A stretch of DNA of 59,999 nucleotides, taken from Achromobacter agilis. Its GTDB lineage: Bacteria > Pseudomonadota > Gammaproteobacteria > Burkholderiales > Burkholderiaceae_B. The DNA is taken from positions 1 to 59,999 of the forward strand of contig NZ_UFQB01000033.1 in the NCBI RefSeq assembly GCF_900496965.1, given 5' to 3'. Positions 22,979 to 33,979 of this stretch are shown here, piece after piece. The number at the start of each line of letters is the position of its first letter. Position 1 is the stretch's first letter. The position numbers and the translations under genes are program-made. The notes under the pieces were generated by a model that was given only the letters and a program-made list of their open reading frames with translations, did no database searches and was not told the DNA's origin.

Positions 22979-23854
22979 ATGGCCCAGTCCCTGCAGTCCC
23001 AGATTGCCGCAGACATTCTTCAGCGTATTAGCGCCCATGCCCTGCCGGTCGGCGCCCGCCTATCAGAGCGCGGTCTGGCGGAAGCGCTGCGCGTGTCCAG
23101 GTCGCCCATTCGCACCGCGCTCAAACATTTGGCGGAGCAGTCGCTGATAGATCCACATCCGGAAGGCGGCTTCGTTGTTGGCAAGGCGGCACTGAAGCTC
23201 AACCCAGCCGAGATCGCCGACGAATCACCGTATGAAGAGATTTACCTTCGAATCGCACAAGAGCGCCTGGACGGCTTACTCCCAAAACGAGTGTCGGAAA
23301 ATGAATTGATGCGCCGATACGGCGTGACGCGCAGCGCGCTGACAGACCTGTTGCGGCGCATCTCAGCTGAAGGCTGGATGGAACGGTTGCCCGGACACGG
23401 TTGGGAGTTCACCGAGGCGATGACATCAGACGCGGCATACGCGCAAGCCTATCGCTACCGTATCCTGGTGGAGCCTGCCTGCATCCTGGAGCCCGGCTTT
23501 ACCATCGACAGCGTTGGCCTTCGTCAATGCCTGAAGGAGCAGGAAGCTCTGGTCGGCGGCGAGATCGAGCGCGTATCGCCCGCGCAAATTTTCGATGCCA
23601 ACACCCGGCTTCACGAGACGATTGCCGCATGCTCTGGAAACACCTTCATCCTGGATTCCCTACGACGAATCAACAAGATTCGGAGGCTGATGGAATATCG
23701 CAAGGCGGTAGACCGCAAGCAGGCTCTGCGCCGCTGTGAGGAGCATTTGGTGCTCATCGATCTACTTCTCACAAGCAAGATCGACCGCGCCGCCCAGATG
23801 ATGCGCGACCATCTGGAGACTGCTTCTCGGGAGAAGCAGAAAGGGTTGAAGTGA
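22979..23854 (+). CDS. GntR-family regulator with two winged-helix domains and an FCD domain
   Basis: The 291-residue protein has a normal GntR helix-turn-helix at about residues 5-68 (VGARLSERGLAEALRVSRSPIRTALKHL). A second winged-helix-like unit follows at about 82-143 (RVSENELMRRYGVTRSALTDLLRRIS...ERLPGHGWEF), and then an all-helical FCD effector domain with the metal-site residues in DANTRLHETIAACSGN. Most FadR-type regulators of this class have only one DNA-binding unit in about 230-250 residues. It faces the module C operon and should control it. ATG 22979 is preferred; 22949 is an alternative that adds ten residues. Confidence 0.88.
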   Translation: MAQSLQSQIAADILQRISAHALPVGARLSERGLAEALRVSRSPIRTALKHLAEQSLIDPHPEGGFVVGKAALKLNPAEIADESPYEEIYLRIAQERLDGLLPKRVSENELMRRYGVTRSALTDLLRRISAEGWMERLPGHGWEFTEAMTSDAAYAQAYRYRILVEPACILEPGFTIDSVGLRQCLKEQEALVGGEIERVSPAQIFDANTRLHETIAACSGNTFILDSLRRINKIRRLMEYRKAVDRKQALRRCEEHLVLIDLLLTSKIDRAAQMMRDHLETASREKQKGLK

Positions 23855-24353
23855 CGGGCCGCTAGGTACTCGCGCTGATACCTTCTCGCTAGCACGAGGG
23901 AATGGCAGCTTTGGGTTGTGCATTCAACCGCCTTGGGTGGCGCCGTGGGAAAGACCGCCCGCCACCGGCATCGTCTGGAAGCCATTGACATGGCATGCTA
24001 GCAGGCAGACTAGGCCTATCCTCCCGATCATCGTCACTGCCACTGTTAACTAGCCACCGTATCGTCAAATTTGGCCTTTCCGGCCTCAACGCCGCGTGTT
24101 TAAGAAAACCCTGTGCCAGCTTAGGCGGTTCCGCCACTACCGCAGGCACTCTTCGTCGGCATCTTCAACGAACCTTTCTTGTTCAATTTCCGAGTTGAGT
24201 GAACCGTTTTGACCATTTTCCCAACTTCAGTGAACCAAATCTCAAGTTGAATGAACTTCGGCATGGACATCAAGGAACTCAAACAATGGAATCGTCCCCA
24301 ATTATCGGGCGCCGCTCCTTGCCCCCCAATATGTAACAGCCCCCTCTCCCCCC
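23855..24353. other. Gene-free island boundary with insertion-sequence-like ends
   Basis: The stretch before the groE promoter holds no convincing gene. At 23912-23927 the 16-mer TGGGTTGTGCATTCAA is identical to the junction of flank and left IS30 repeat at 235-250. At 24190-24250 the motifs GAGTTGAGTGAACC, CCCAACTTCAGTGAACC and CTCAAGTTGAATGAAC repeat; the latter two align with 1729-1765. These match the repeats at the left side of the island, so this is probably its right boundary. A short frame MDIKELKQW from 24262 ends after about 25 codons. Confidence 0.5.
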
Positions 24354-24382
24354 CTTGAAGCCTAGAACATCATCCCTATAAT
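24354..24382 (+). promoter_or_regulatory. groESL promoter, sigma-32-like overlapping a sigma-70-like one
   Basis: CTTGAAG at 24354 followed after 13 bases by CATCCCTATA resembles a heat-shock sigma-32 promoter. TTGAAG at 24355 with TATAAT at 24377 (16-base spacer) also gives a housekeeping promoter. Both would start transcription within or just after the CIRCE element, so HrcA can repress both. Confidence 0.7.
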
Positions 24383-24408
24383 TAGCACTCGACACCGGTG
24401 AGTGCTAA
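24382..24408 (+). promoter_or_regulatory. CIRCE operator (HrcA binding site)
   Basis: TTAGCACTC, nine bases, GAGTGCTAA: a perfect match to the CIRCE consensus. It lies directly behind the promoter of groES, where HrcA represses groESL in the absence of heat stress. HrcA itself is not encoded in the window. Confidence 0.97.
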
Positions 24409-24465
24409 CAACGTTCCCGGGCCCAACCGATCATTCTCTTCTTCTTTTAGTAACAGGAGTTCCAC

Positions 24466-24753
24466 ATGGCCTTGCGTCCCCTGGGCGATCGCGTGATCGT
24501 CAAACGCCTCGAAAACGAGCGCAAGACTGCCTCGGGCATCGTCATCCCCGACAGCGCCGCTGAAAAGCCTGATCAAGGTGAAGTCGTGGCCGTCGGCCCC
24601 GGCAAGAAGACCGAAGACGGCAAGATCCTGCCCGTCGACCTGAAGGCTGGCGACAAGGTTCTGTTCGGCAAGTACGCCGGCCAGTCCGTGAAGGTTGACG
24701 GCGAAGAGCTGCTCGTCATCCGCGAGGACGAAATCCTCGCCGTGGTCCAGTAA
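24466..24753 (+). CDS. groES: Co-chaperonin GroES
   Basis: The 95-residue protein forms the heptameric lid of the GroEL chamber. It shows [37 protein letters not shown], the mobile loop at residues 17-35, and the end EDEILAVV. Length is standard. AACAGGAG precedes the ATG, and groEL follows after 37 bases in the same transcript under CIRCE/HrcA and heat-shock control. Confidence 0.99.
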   Translation: MALRPLGDRVIVKRLENERKTASGIVIPDSAAEKPDQGEVVAVGPGKKTEDGKILPVDLKAGDKVLFGKYAGQSVKVDGEELLVIREDEILAVVQ

Positions 24754-24787
24754 ACCCTGCCTCAAACGAATTTTCGAAGGAAGCTAA

Positions 24788-26431
<1,644 letters not shown>

Positions 26432-26454
26432 GTCCCGCTTCCCTTGCAAGGCCT

Positions 26455-26520
26455 CCCCGGCTTCGGCCGGGGAACGCAGTATCCTGAAAAACCCCCGGTC
26501 CTTCGCCCCGGGGGTTTTTC
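26455..26520 (+). terminator. Double hairpin terminator after groEL
   Basis: A short stem CCCCGGC-TTCG-GCCGGGG (26455-26472) is followed by a second stem, ACCCCCGG...CCGGGGGT, that ends in TTTTTCTTTT (26487-26524). The second is a textbook intrinsic terminator for the groESL transcript; the tetraloop hairpin ahead of it may protect the mRNA end. Confidence 0.9.
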
Positions 26521-26628
26521 TTTTGCGCGGCCCGGATCCTGCCCTGGACACGTTTGCGAACAGTCTTGCGGTTTCCCCGCGGCGCATGCGTCCCTACAAT
26601 AGAGGTTCCCCGGAAAGAGCTTCGCCCC

Positions 26629-27582
26629 ATGCGCATATCCCAGACCCTGCTGCGTACCCTGCGCCCATCCGAAATCGGCGGGCTGCTGATGGATTCCGCC
26701 AAGCAGTGGTCCACGCACCGCGCGTCCAGCAAGGGCGCCGCGCTGGCCCTGTACATGGTGTTCTCGCTGGCCCCCATGCTGATCCTGGTGATCGCGGTGG
26801 CAGGCGCCTTCTTCGGCGAGGACGCGGTGCGCTCGGAGCTGTTCTCGCAGCTGCGCGACCTGACCGGCGAGCGCGGTGCCGAGGTGATCCAGACCGTGCT
26901 GGCCAGCGCGCACGAATCCGGCGGCGGCTGGATCGCGGCGCTGATCTCGATTTTCGTGCTGATCTTCAGCGCCACCACGGCCTTCGCCGAATTGAAGGCC
27001 AGCCTGGACGATCTCTGGGAGGTGTCCGCCAACCAGAAAGGCGGAATCCACGGCATGGTGCGCAGCCGGATGCTGTCGTTCGGCCTGGTGCTGGTCCTGG
27101 CGCTGTTCCTGCTGATTTCCCTGACCGTCAACGCGGGGCTCGGGGCGGCGCGCAGCTACTACGGCGACTTGTGGACGGCCTCGTCCTTTGCGCTGGTGGC
27201 GGAATGGTTCTCCAATCTGTTTTCCTTCTCCGTGGTCGCGGCGCTGTTCGCGGTGATCTTCAAGCTGCTGCCGAGCGCCAAGATCTCGTGGCCGGACGTG
27301 ATCCCGGGCGCCATCGTGACGGCGGCGCTGTTTCTCGTCGGCAAATGGGGCATCGGGGTGTACCTGAGCCGCGGCGCGGCTGTATCCGCGTATGGCGCGG
27401 CGGGCTCGCTCATCGCCCTGCTGCTCTGGATCTACTACTCGGCGCAGATCTTCTTCTTCGGGGCGGTGTTCACGCGGCAGTTCGCGCTGCGCTTCGGCCG
27501 GCAACGGCAGCCGGCGGCGCAGGCAACGCCCGCGGCACAGACGACGCAAGCGGCGGACGCGGACGCGGACTCCGACGCCTGA
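26629..27582 (+). CDS. YihY/BrkB-family inner-membrane protein
   Basis: The 317-residue protein has six hydrophobic segments (about residues 35-60, 95-120, 140-165, 180-205, 215-240 and 250-280) and the family parts KGAALALYMVFSLAPML, TAFAELKASLDDLWEV and GSLIALLLWIYYSAQIFFFGAVFT. It was once called a ribonuclease BN in error; the true function of the family is not established. The tail is a low-complexity string of Ala, Thr, Gln and Asp. ATG 26629 has GAAAGAG upstream and matches the family start. It converges on the marR gene with a 10-base gap. Confidence 0.9.
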   Translation: MRISQTLLRTLRPSEIGGLLMDSAKQWSTHRASSKGAALALYMVFSLAPMLILVIAVAGAFFGEDAVRSELFSQLRDLTGERGAEVIQTVLASAHESGGGWIAALISIFVLIFSATTAFAELKASLDDLWEVSANQKGGIHGMVRSRMLSFGLVLVLALFLLISLTVNAGLGAARSYYGDLWTASSFALVAEWFSNLFSFSVVAALFAVIFKLLPSAKISWPDVIPGAIVTAALFLVGKWGIGVYLSRGAAVSAYGAAGSLIALLLWIYYSAQIFFFGAVFTRQFALRFGRQRQPAAQATPAAQTTQAADADADSDA

Positions 27583-27592
27583 CCTTCCCGCT

Positions 27593-28084
27593 TCAGGATG
27601 CGTCCGGGGCATCCAGCCCCGCCATCAGGCGCAGGCACTTCAGGAATACCGGGCGCAGCGCTTCGGGAATCGGAGCCAGCACCTGCGCCTCCACCGCGGC
27701 GTCCTCGGGCAGGATGCGCGCCAGCAGTGCAACGCCTTCGTCCGTGATGTCCAGGGCATAGGCCCGGCCGTCTTCGGCGGAGCGCGTGCGGCGCACATAT
27801 CCCTTCTTCGTCATCCGCGCGATCATTTCGGCAAAGGAATTGCGGTCCAGCGCGATCAGTTCGGCGATGCGGTTCTGCGTGGCGCCCGGGTTCTGGTAGA
27901 CGGTGATCAGCAACGCCTTCTGGCGCGGCGTGAGGCCCTCGTCGGGAAATGCCTGCGTGAACAGGCCTTCCGCCCGGAAATGGGCTCGGCGCAGCAAATG
28001 GGACACGACGTGGGTCAGGTCGAATTCATTCAGGGCGCGGAGCTTGGCCTGGCCGGCGCGGGCGGATCTGGCGGTAGCGGTCAT
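27593..28084 (-). CDS. MarR-family regulator, divergent from the 3-hydroxyanthranilate cluster
   Basis: The 163-residue winged-helix protein contains LTPRQKALLITVYQNPGATQNRIAELIALDRNSFAEMIARMTKKGYVRR, the standard MarR recognition region, with dimerisation helices on both sides. ATG 28084 fits the family. It is transcribed away from the dehydrogenase gene, and the 139-base gap holds a promoter (28143-28171) and a perfect palindrome (28184-28195). It probably represses the pathway genes until an aromatic intermediate binds. Confidence 0.9.
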   Translation of the reverse strand: MTATARSARAGQAKLRALNEFDLTHVVSHLLRRAHFRAEGLFTQAFPDEGLTPRQKALLITVYQNPGATQNRIAELIALDRNSFAEMIARMTKKGYVRRTRSAEDGRAYALDITDEGVALLARILPEDAAVEAQVLAPIPEALRPVFLKCLRLMAGLDAPDAS

Positions 28085-28142
28085 CGGGCTTCCATGGAGT
28101 ACGCCCGGCGATTGTAGGCGCTGGCGTTCTAGAAAATGCGCA

Positions 28143-28171
28143 TTGACTTGCGGCAAGGGGCTGCCTATTAT
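28143..28171 (+). promoter_or_regulatory. Sigma-70-type promoter of the 3-hydroxyanthranilate cluster
   Basis: TTGACT, a 17-base spacer and TATTAT lie 53 bases upstream of the dehydrogenase start. Both hexamers differ from the consensus at one position and the spacing is ideal, so this is the best promoter in the gap between the MarR gene and the operon. Confidence 0.7.
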
Positions 28172-28183
28172 CCCGCAATATAG

Positions 28184-28195
28184 TACGTATACGTA
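28184..28195. promoter_or_regulatory. Palindromic operator candidate for the MarR protein
   Basis: TACGTATACGTA is a perfect 12-bp palindrome 13 bases downstream of the -10 box, at about +6 of the transcript. A repressor bound here would block initiation. The surrounding AT-rich sequence stands out from the GC-rich genes. Confidence 0.6.
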
Positions 28196-28223
28196 TTTAT
28201 TTATCCACTATCAGGGGCCCGGC

Positions 28224-29681
28224 ATGACGACCCGCCAGTTACGCAACTACATCGATGGCCGCTTTGAAGACGGCGCCTCCACGTTCGGCAAGCGCAGCCC
28301 GGTGGATGGGCGCCTGATTGCACAGGTCCATGAAGCCGGCCGCGATCAGGTGGACCGTGCCGTGGCGGCGGCGCGCCGCGCCCTGCCCGCCTGGGCCGCG
28401 CTGCCGGTCGCGCAGCGCACCGATCACCTGCTGGCGCTGGCCGACGGCATCCATCGGCGCTTCGACGATTTCCTGCAGGCCGAGATCGGCGACACCGGCA
28501 AGCCCGTCGGTTGGGCCAGCCAGATCGACATCCCCCGCGGGGCAGCCAACTTCAGGGCCTTTGCTGAGTTGGCCCGCACGCTGGATATGGAAAGCTACAT
28601 GACCGACACGCCGGACGGCAGGCAGGCGTTGAACTACGCCTACCGCAAACCGCTGGGCGTGGTGGGGGTGATCTCTCCCTGGAACCTGCCGCTGCTGCTC
28701 CTGACCTGGAAGGTGGCGCCCGCCCTGGCGTTCGGCAACACCGTGATCATGAAGCCGTCCGAGGTCACGCCGTCTACCGCAACCTTGCTGGCGGAAGTCG
28801 CCCATCACGCGGGGCTGCCGGCCGGCGTGCTGAACCTGACACACGGGTTCGGCCCCGGCTCCGCGGGCGAGTTCATGACCACGCACCCGGATATCGACGG
28901 CATTACCTTCACCGGCGAATCCGCCACGGGCGCCGCCATCATGCGGGCCGTGGCGCCGGGCGTGAAGCCGGTGTCGTTCGAACTGGGCGGCAAGAACGCG
29001 GCCCTGGTGTTCGCGGACGCCGACTTCGACGCCGCGCTGGACGGGGTGACGCGCTCGGTCTTCGCCAACTGCGGGCAGGTCTGCCTGTGCACCGAACGCG
29101 TGTATGTCGAGCGCCCGATCTACGAACGTTTCGTGGAAGCGTTGGCGGCGCGGGCCAGGGCGATGCGCATCGGCTGGCCGATGGATCCCGATACCGAGAT
29201 GGGGCCGCTGGTGTCGTGCGAGCATCGTGAAAAAGTGCTGGCGTACTTCGCGCTGGCCCGCCAGGAGGGCGCGACCGTGGTGGCCGGCGGCGGCATTCCG
29301 GCATTCGGAGACGCCCGCGACGAAGGCGCCTACGTGCAGCCCACGGTCTGGACTGGCCTGCCCGAAAACGCCCGCTGCATCAAAGAGGAAGTCTTCGGCC
29401 CGGTGTGCCACGTGGCGCCCTTCGATACCGAAGACGAGGCCATCCGCCTGGCGAACGATACGCGCTATGGCCTGGCCGCCGCGGTCTGGACGCAGAATCT
29501 CACCCGCGGGCACCGCGTGGCGCAGGCAATGAAGGTCGGGCTGGCCTGGGTCAACTGCTGGTTCCTGCGCGACCTGCGCACGCCCTTCGGCGGCAGCGGC
29601 CTGTCGGGCATCGGCCGCGAAGGCGGACGCCATTCGCTGCATTTCTATACTGAACCCACCAACGTATGCGTCAAACTCTGA
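28224..29681 (+). CDS. 2-aminomuconate/2-hydroxymuconate 6-semialdehyde dehydrogenase
   Basis: The 485-residue NAD-dependent enzyme turns 2-aminomuconate semialdehyde into 2-aminomuconate. It shows [46 protein letters not shown], the base Glu in [19 protein letters not shown], and the nucleophile Cys in [19 protein letters not shown]. The ending [24 protein letters not shown] is typical of hydroxymuconic/aminomuconic semialdehyde dehydrogenases. It is the first gene behind the palindromic operator, and the next gene is the matching deaminase. This is nbaE-like in the 2-nitrobenzoate/kynurenine scheme. Confidence 0.92.
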   Translation: MTTRQLRNYIDGRFEDGASTFGKRSPVDGRLIAQVHEAGRDQVDRAVAAARRALPAWAALPVAQRTDHLLALADGIHRRFDDFLQAEIGDTGKPVGWASQIDIPRGAANFRAFAELARTLDMESYMTDTPDGRQALNYAYRKPLGVVGVISPWNLPLLLLTWKVAPALAFGNTVIMKPSEVTPSTATLLAEVAHHAGLPAGVLNLTHGFGPGSAGEFMTTHPDIDGITFTGESATGAAIMRAVAPGVKPVSFELGGKNAALVFADADFDAALDGVTRSVFANCGQVCLCTERVYVERPIYERFVEALAARARAMRIGWPMDPDTEMGPLVSCEHREKVLAYFALARQEGATVVAGGGIPAFGDARDEGAYVQPTVWTGLPENARCIKEEVFGPVCHVAPFDTEDEAIRLANDTRYGLAAAVWTQNLTRGHRVAQAMKVGLAWVNCWFLRDLRTPFGGSGLSGIGREGGRHSLHFYTEPTNVCVKL

Positions 29682-29703
29682 TCTCACGCAAAAGGAACGC
29701 ACG

Positions 29704-30165
29704 ATGAACCGATCCAACACGAGCCAACCCGGAACGAACCGGGCCGAGGTCGGCGCCACCGTCGTGGCCGGCAAGGCCACGCCCCGCGGCAAGTATCCGC
29801 ACATCAAGCGCGCGGGAGACTTCCTGTTCGTCTCGGGCACCAGTTCACGCCTGCCCGACAACCGCATCGCGGGCGCCGAGGTGGACGCGATGGGCACGGC
29901 GACGCTGGATATCCGGGTGCAGACCCGGGCCGTCATCGAGAACATCCGGGACATCCTCGGCACCGCCGGCGCCGCGCTGGCCGACGTGGTGGAAATCAGC
30001 ACGTTCCTCGTCAACATGAACGACTTCGGTGGCTACAACCAGGTCTACGGCGAGTATTTCGATGCCGAGGGCCCGGCACGCACCACTGTCGCCGTGCATC
30101 AATTGCCGCACCCCCAGCTGCTGATCGAAATCAAGGCGGTCGCCTATAAGCCGCTCGTACGCTAA
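29704..30165 (+). CDS. 2-aminomuconate deaminase (RidA family)
   Basis: The 153-residue RidA-fold protein hydrolyses 2-aminomuconate to 4-oxalocrotonate and ammonia. It has [57 protein letters not shown] and the C-terminal motif [12 protein letters not shown]. It is longer at the N-terminus than housekeeping RidA, as are the AmnD/NbaF deaminases. AAAGGAAC precedes the ATG. It lies 22 bases after the semialdehyde dehydrogenase, which makes its product, so the assignment is strong. Confidence 0.9.
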   Translation: MNRSNTSQPGTNRAEVGATVVAGKATPRGKYPHIKRAGDFLFVSGTSSRLPDNRIAGAEVDAMGTATLDIRVQTRAVIENIRDILGTAGAALADVVEISTFLVNMNDFGGYNQVYGEYFDAEGPARTTVAVHQLPHPQLLIEIKAVAYKPLVR

Positions 30166-30179
30166 CGGCGGCGGCACGC

Positions 30180-31172
30180 ATGGCGAACTCCCGCATTACG
30201 CCCAACGCGCTCAGCCACAAGCTGAAGCTGCACCAGCTGCAGATCTTCGAGCGCGTGCTGGCGCGCCGCTCGCTGTCGCGCGCCGCCAGCGAACTGCACC
30301 TGACCCAGCCCACCGTCACCCGGGCCATCCACGACCTGGAAGCGTTCTTCGGCGCGACGCTGTTCGAACGTTCCAACCGGGGCGTCGCGCCCACGGAGTT
30401 GGCCCTGGTGCTGGGCCGCCGCGTCCACGCCATGATGGCCGAGATCCGCTACATGGCCGACGACATCGACGCGGTGCTGGGAGGCGCCAGCGGCCATGTC
30501 GTGGTGGGAACGCTCATCGCCGCCTCGGCCAAGCTGCTGCCCGAGGCCATAGCGCGCCTGATGACCGAGCATCCCGGCATCCAGGTCACGGTCCGCGAAG
30601 GGCCGACCGCCCAGCTCCTGCCGGCCCTGGCCACGGGCGACCTGGACATCGTCGTCGGGCGGCTGCCCGGCGCGGACATGGCATCGATCTCCGGCGTCGC
30701 CGTGGACCACCACAGGCTGTACCGGGAAGCGCTGTGCCTGGTGGCCGGCGCGCGCCACCCGCTGGCCCACGCGCGGGAAGTGGCGCTGGCCGACCTGGCT
30801 GGCTGCATCTGGATCCTGCCCGCCCCGGCGTCGCCGCTGCGGGCCTCGATCGAGCGCACCTTCTTCGACGCCGGCCTGCGCCTGCCGGCCCGGCAACTCG
30901 AATCGCTTTCCTTGCTGACCAATATCGGCGTGCTCATGCATAGCGATGCGCTGGCGCTGATCCCTTACGACGCGGCGGCGCAATTCCTGTCCATGGGCCT
31001 TCTCGTGCGGCTGCCTACGGATGTTTTCGGCGCCTTCGGCGACGTGGGCTATTCGGTCCGGGCGGACCGCCCCCTGACCCCGGCCTGCCTGCGGCTGGTG
31101 GACTACCTGACGCAGATCGCCGCGCAGCGCGCGCCGGCGCTGCCAGGAATGGCGGTTGACGGCGACGGTTAG
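30180..31172 (+). CDS. LysR-family regulator inside the 3-hydroxyanthranilate cluster
   Basis: The 330-residue protein has a LysR helix-turn-helix (LQIFERVLARRSLSRAASELHLTQPTVTRAIHDLEAFFG) and an effector domain of the PcaQ/GbpR-like kind (LVVGARHPLAHAREVALADL). It is cotranscribed with the deaminase (14 bases between them) and precedes the dioxygenase gene by 118 bases. It may activate the second transcription unit, while the MarR protein represses the first. A double regulation of one pathway is unusual but not unknown. Confidence 0.9.
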   Translation: MANSRITPNALSHKLKLHQLQIFERVLARRSLSRAASELHLTQPTVTRAIHDLEAFFGATLFERSNRGVAPTELALVLGRRVHAMMAEIRYMADDIDAVLGGASGHVVVGTLIAASAKLLPEAIARLMTEHPGIQVTVREGPTAQLLPALATGDLDIVVGRLPGADMASISGVAVDHHRLYREALCLVAGARHPLAHAREVALADLAGCIWILPAPASPLRASIERTFFDAGLRLPARQLESLSLLTNIGVLMHSDALALIPYDAAAQFLSMGLLVRLPTDVFGAFGDVGYSVRADRPLTPACLRLVDYLTQIAAQRAPALPGMAVDGDG

Positions 31173-31248
31173 GGGTTATCCCGCGATAGATGAATGGCAT
31201 AGCCAGCCGCGCAATTTCTATTGTGCAGGCGCTGACCGCTGCGCCTAG

Positions 31249-32837
<1,589 letters not shown>

Positions 32838-32874
32838 GCTCCGGGGCCTCAGGGCCGGCGCGCAACGGCCACCC

Positions 32875-33939
32875 TCAGGCCTCGCCGCGCGGCGGCAGGA
32901 ACGGCGGCAAGGGCTGGCCCAGCCTGCCGCTCCATTCGGCCATTTCGGCCTTCAGCGCGGGCGGCACGGGAATCCCCCAGGCCTGGCGCTGCGCCTGCGC
33001 GGCCAGCTCCGGATCGCCCGGCGCGCGCGGCGAACCCGGCTGCGCCGCGAGTTCGGCCGCCATACCCGCCACCACCGCGGCCAGCGCTGCGCCCCCGGCG
33101 AACCGGGCGGGATCGATAACGATAAAGAACGCGCCCAGTTCGCGCGCGCGCTCCAGCTGCTCGTACATGGGACCGATGTGCGGGCCGTAGGGGTTGCCAT
33201 TGAGCGGCCCGCACAACAGCTCGACCATCATCGCCAGACCGTAGCCCTTGTGGCCGTATTCGCCGCCCAGCGGCGTCAAGGCCCGGACGCGCGCGGCGTC
33301 GGTCGCGCCGCGCCCCTCGGCATCCAGCGCCACGCCCGCGGGCAGCGCCGTGCCATCGCGGCGCGCGTTCACGACGCGGTTCCACGGGATCGAAGTCGTC
33401 GCCATGTCCAGGCATAGCGGCTCGCCACCCTGCCTGGGGAATGCGAAGGACACGGGATTGGTGCCAAAGTACGGCTGCCGGCCGCCGAACGGCGCGGCGA
33501 TGGCGTCGGAGTGCGTGAAGCCGATGCCGATCAGCCCTTCCCTAGCGGCCGCGCGCGTGTACAGGCCAATGGCGCCGCAGTGCGAAGAATTGCTGACGCC
33601 CACGGCGCCTACACCGGCCTCCCGCGCCAGTTCCAGGGCGGCCGCGTTGGCGCGATGCGCCACCACGATGCCGTGGCCCTGTCCGCCGTGCGCCTGTGCC
33701 GTGGCCGGGCCGCTGCGCTCGATGCGGATATCCGGCCGCGCCAGGATCGAGCCGTGGACGACCCGGTTCAGGTAGTGCGGCAACCGGGCGATGCCGTGGG
33801 AGTCGATGCCCCACAGGCTGGTCTGCGCCAGGCTGGACGCCAGGCAGCGGGCATCGGCTTCGCTGAAATCCAGGGCCCGCAGACAGGCTTCGGCCCATTG
33901 CTGCCACTGCTCCGCACCCACGTTCTGCTGCCTCGCCAT
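32875..33939 (-). CDS. Ldh2-family (malate/L-lactate/ureidoglycolate dehydrogenase type) oxidoreductase
   Basis: The 354-residue NAD(P)-dependent enzyme has the non-Rossmann fold of the Ldh2 family, with SLAQTSLWGIDSHGIARLPHYLNR (catalytic His), VSNSSHCGAIGLYTRAA, PYFGTNPVSFAFP and GGEYGHKGYGLAMMVELLCG. Relatives reduce 2-oxoacids such as 2,3-diketogulonate, sulfopyruvate or pyruvate. ATG 33939 has AAGGAG upstream; the much longer frame is a shadow. It is the last gene of the sugar-acid operon, where it might reduce a 2-oxo acid cleavage product. The substrate is unknown. Confidence 0.88.
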   Translation of the reverse strand: MARQQNVGAEQWQQWAEACLRALDFSEADARCLASSLAQTSLWGIDSHGIARLPHYLNRVVHGSILARPDIRIERSGPATAQAHGGQGHGIVVAHRANAAALELAREAGVGAVGVSNSSHCGAIGLYTRAAAREGLIGIGFTHSDAIAAPFGGRQPYFGTNPVSFAFPRQGGEPLCLDMATTSIPWNRVVNARRDGTALPAGVALDAEGRGATDAARVRALTPLGGEYGHKGYGLAMMVELLCGPLNGNPYGPHIGPMYEQLERARELGAFFIVIDPARFAGGAALAAVVAGMAAELAAQPGSPRAPGDPELAAQAQRQAWGIPVPPALKAEMAEWSGRLGQPLPPFLPPRGEA

Positions 33940-33979
33940 GCTGCGCTCCTTGTCGATGCCGGCGGCAGGCCGCCGGCCT

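Noticed and set aside
28239..30017. Open frame of 592 codons opposite the semialdehyde dehydrogenase
   Set aside because: It crosses two real genes without any recognised domain and is a high-GC shadow.
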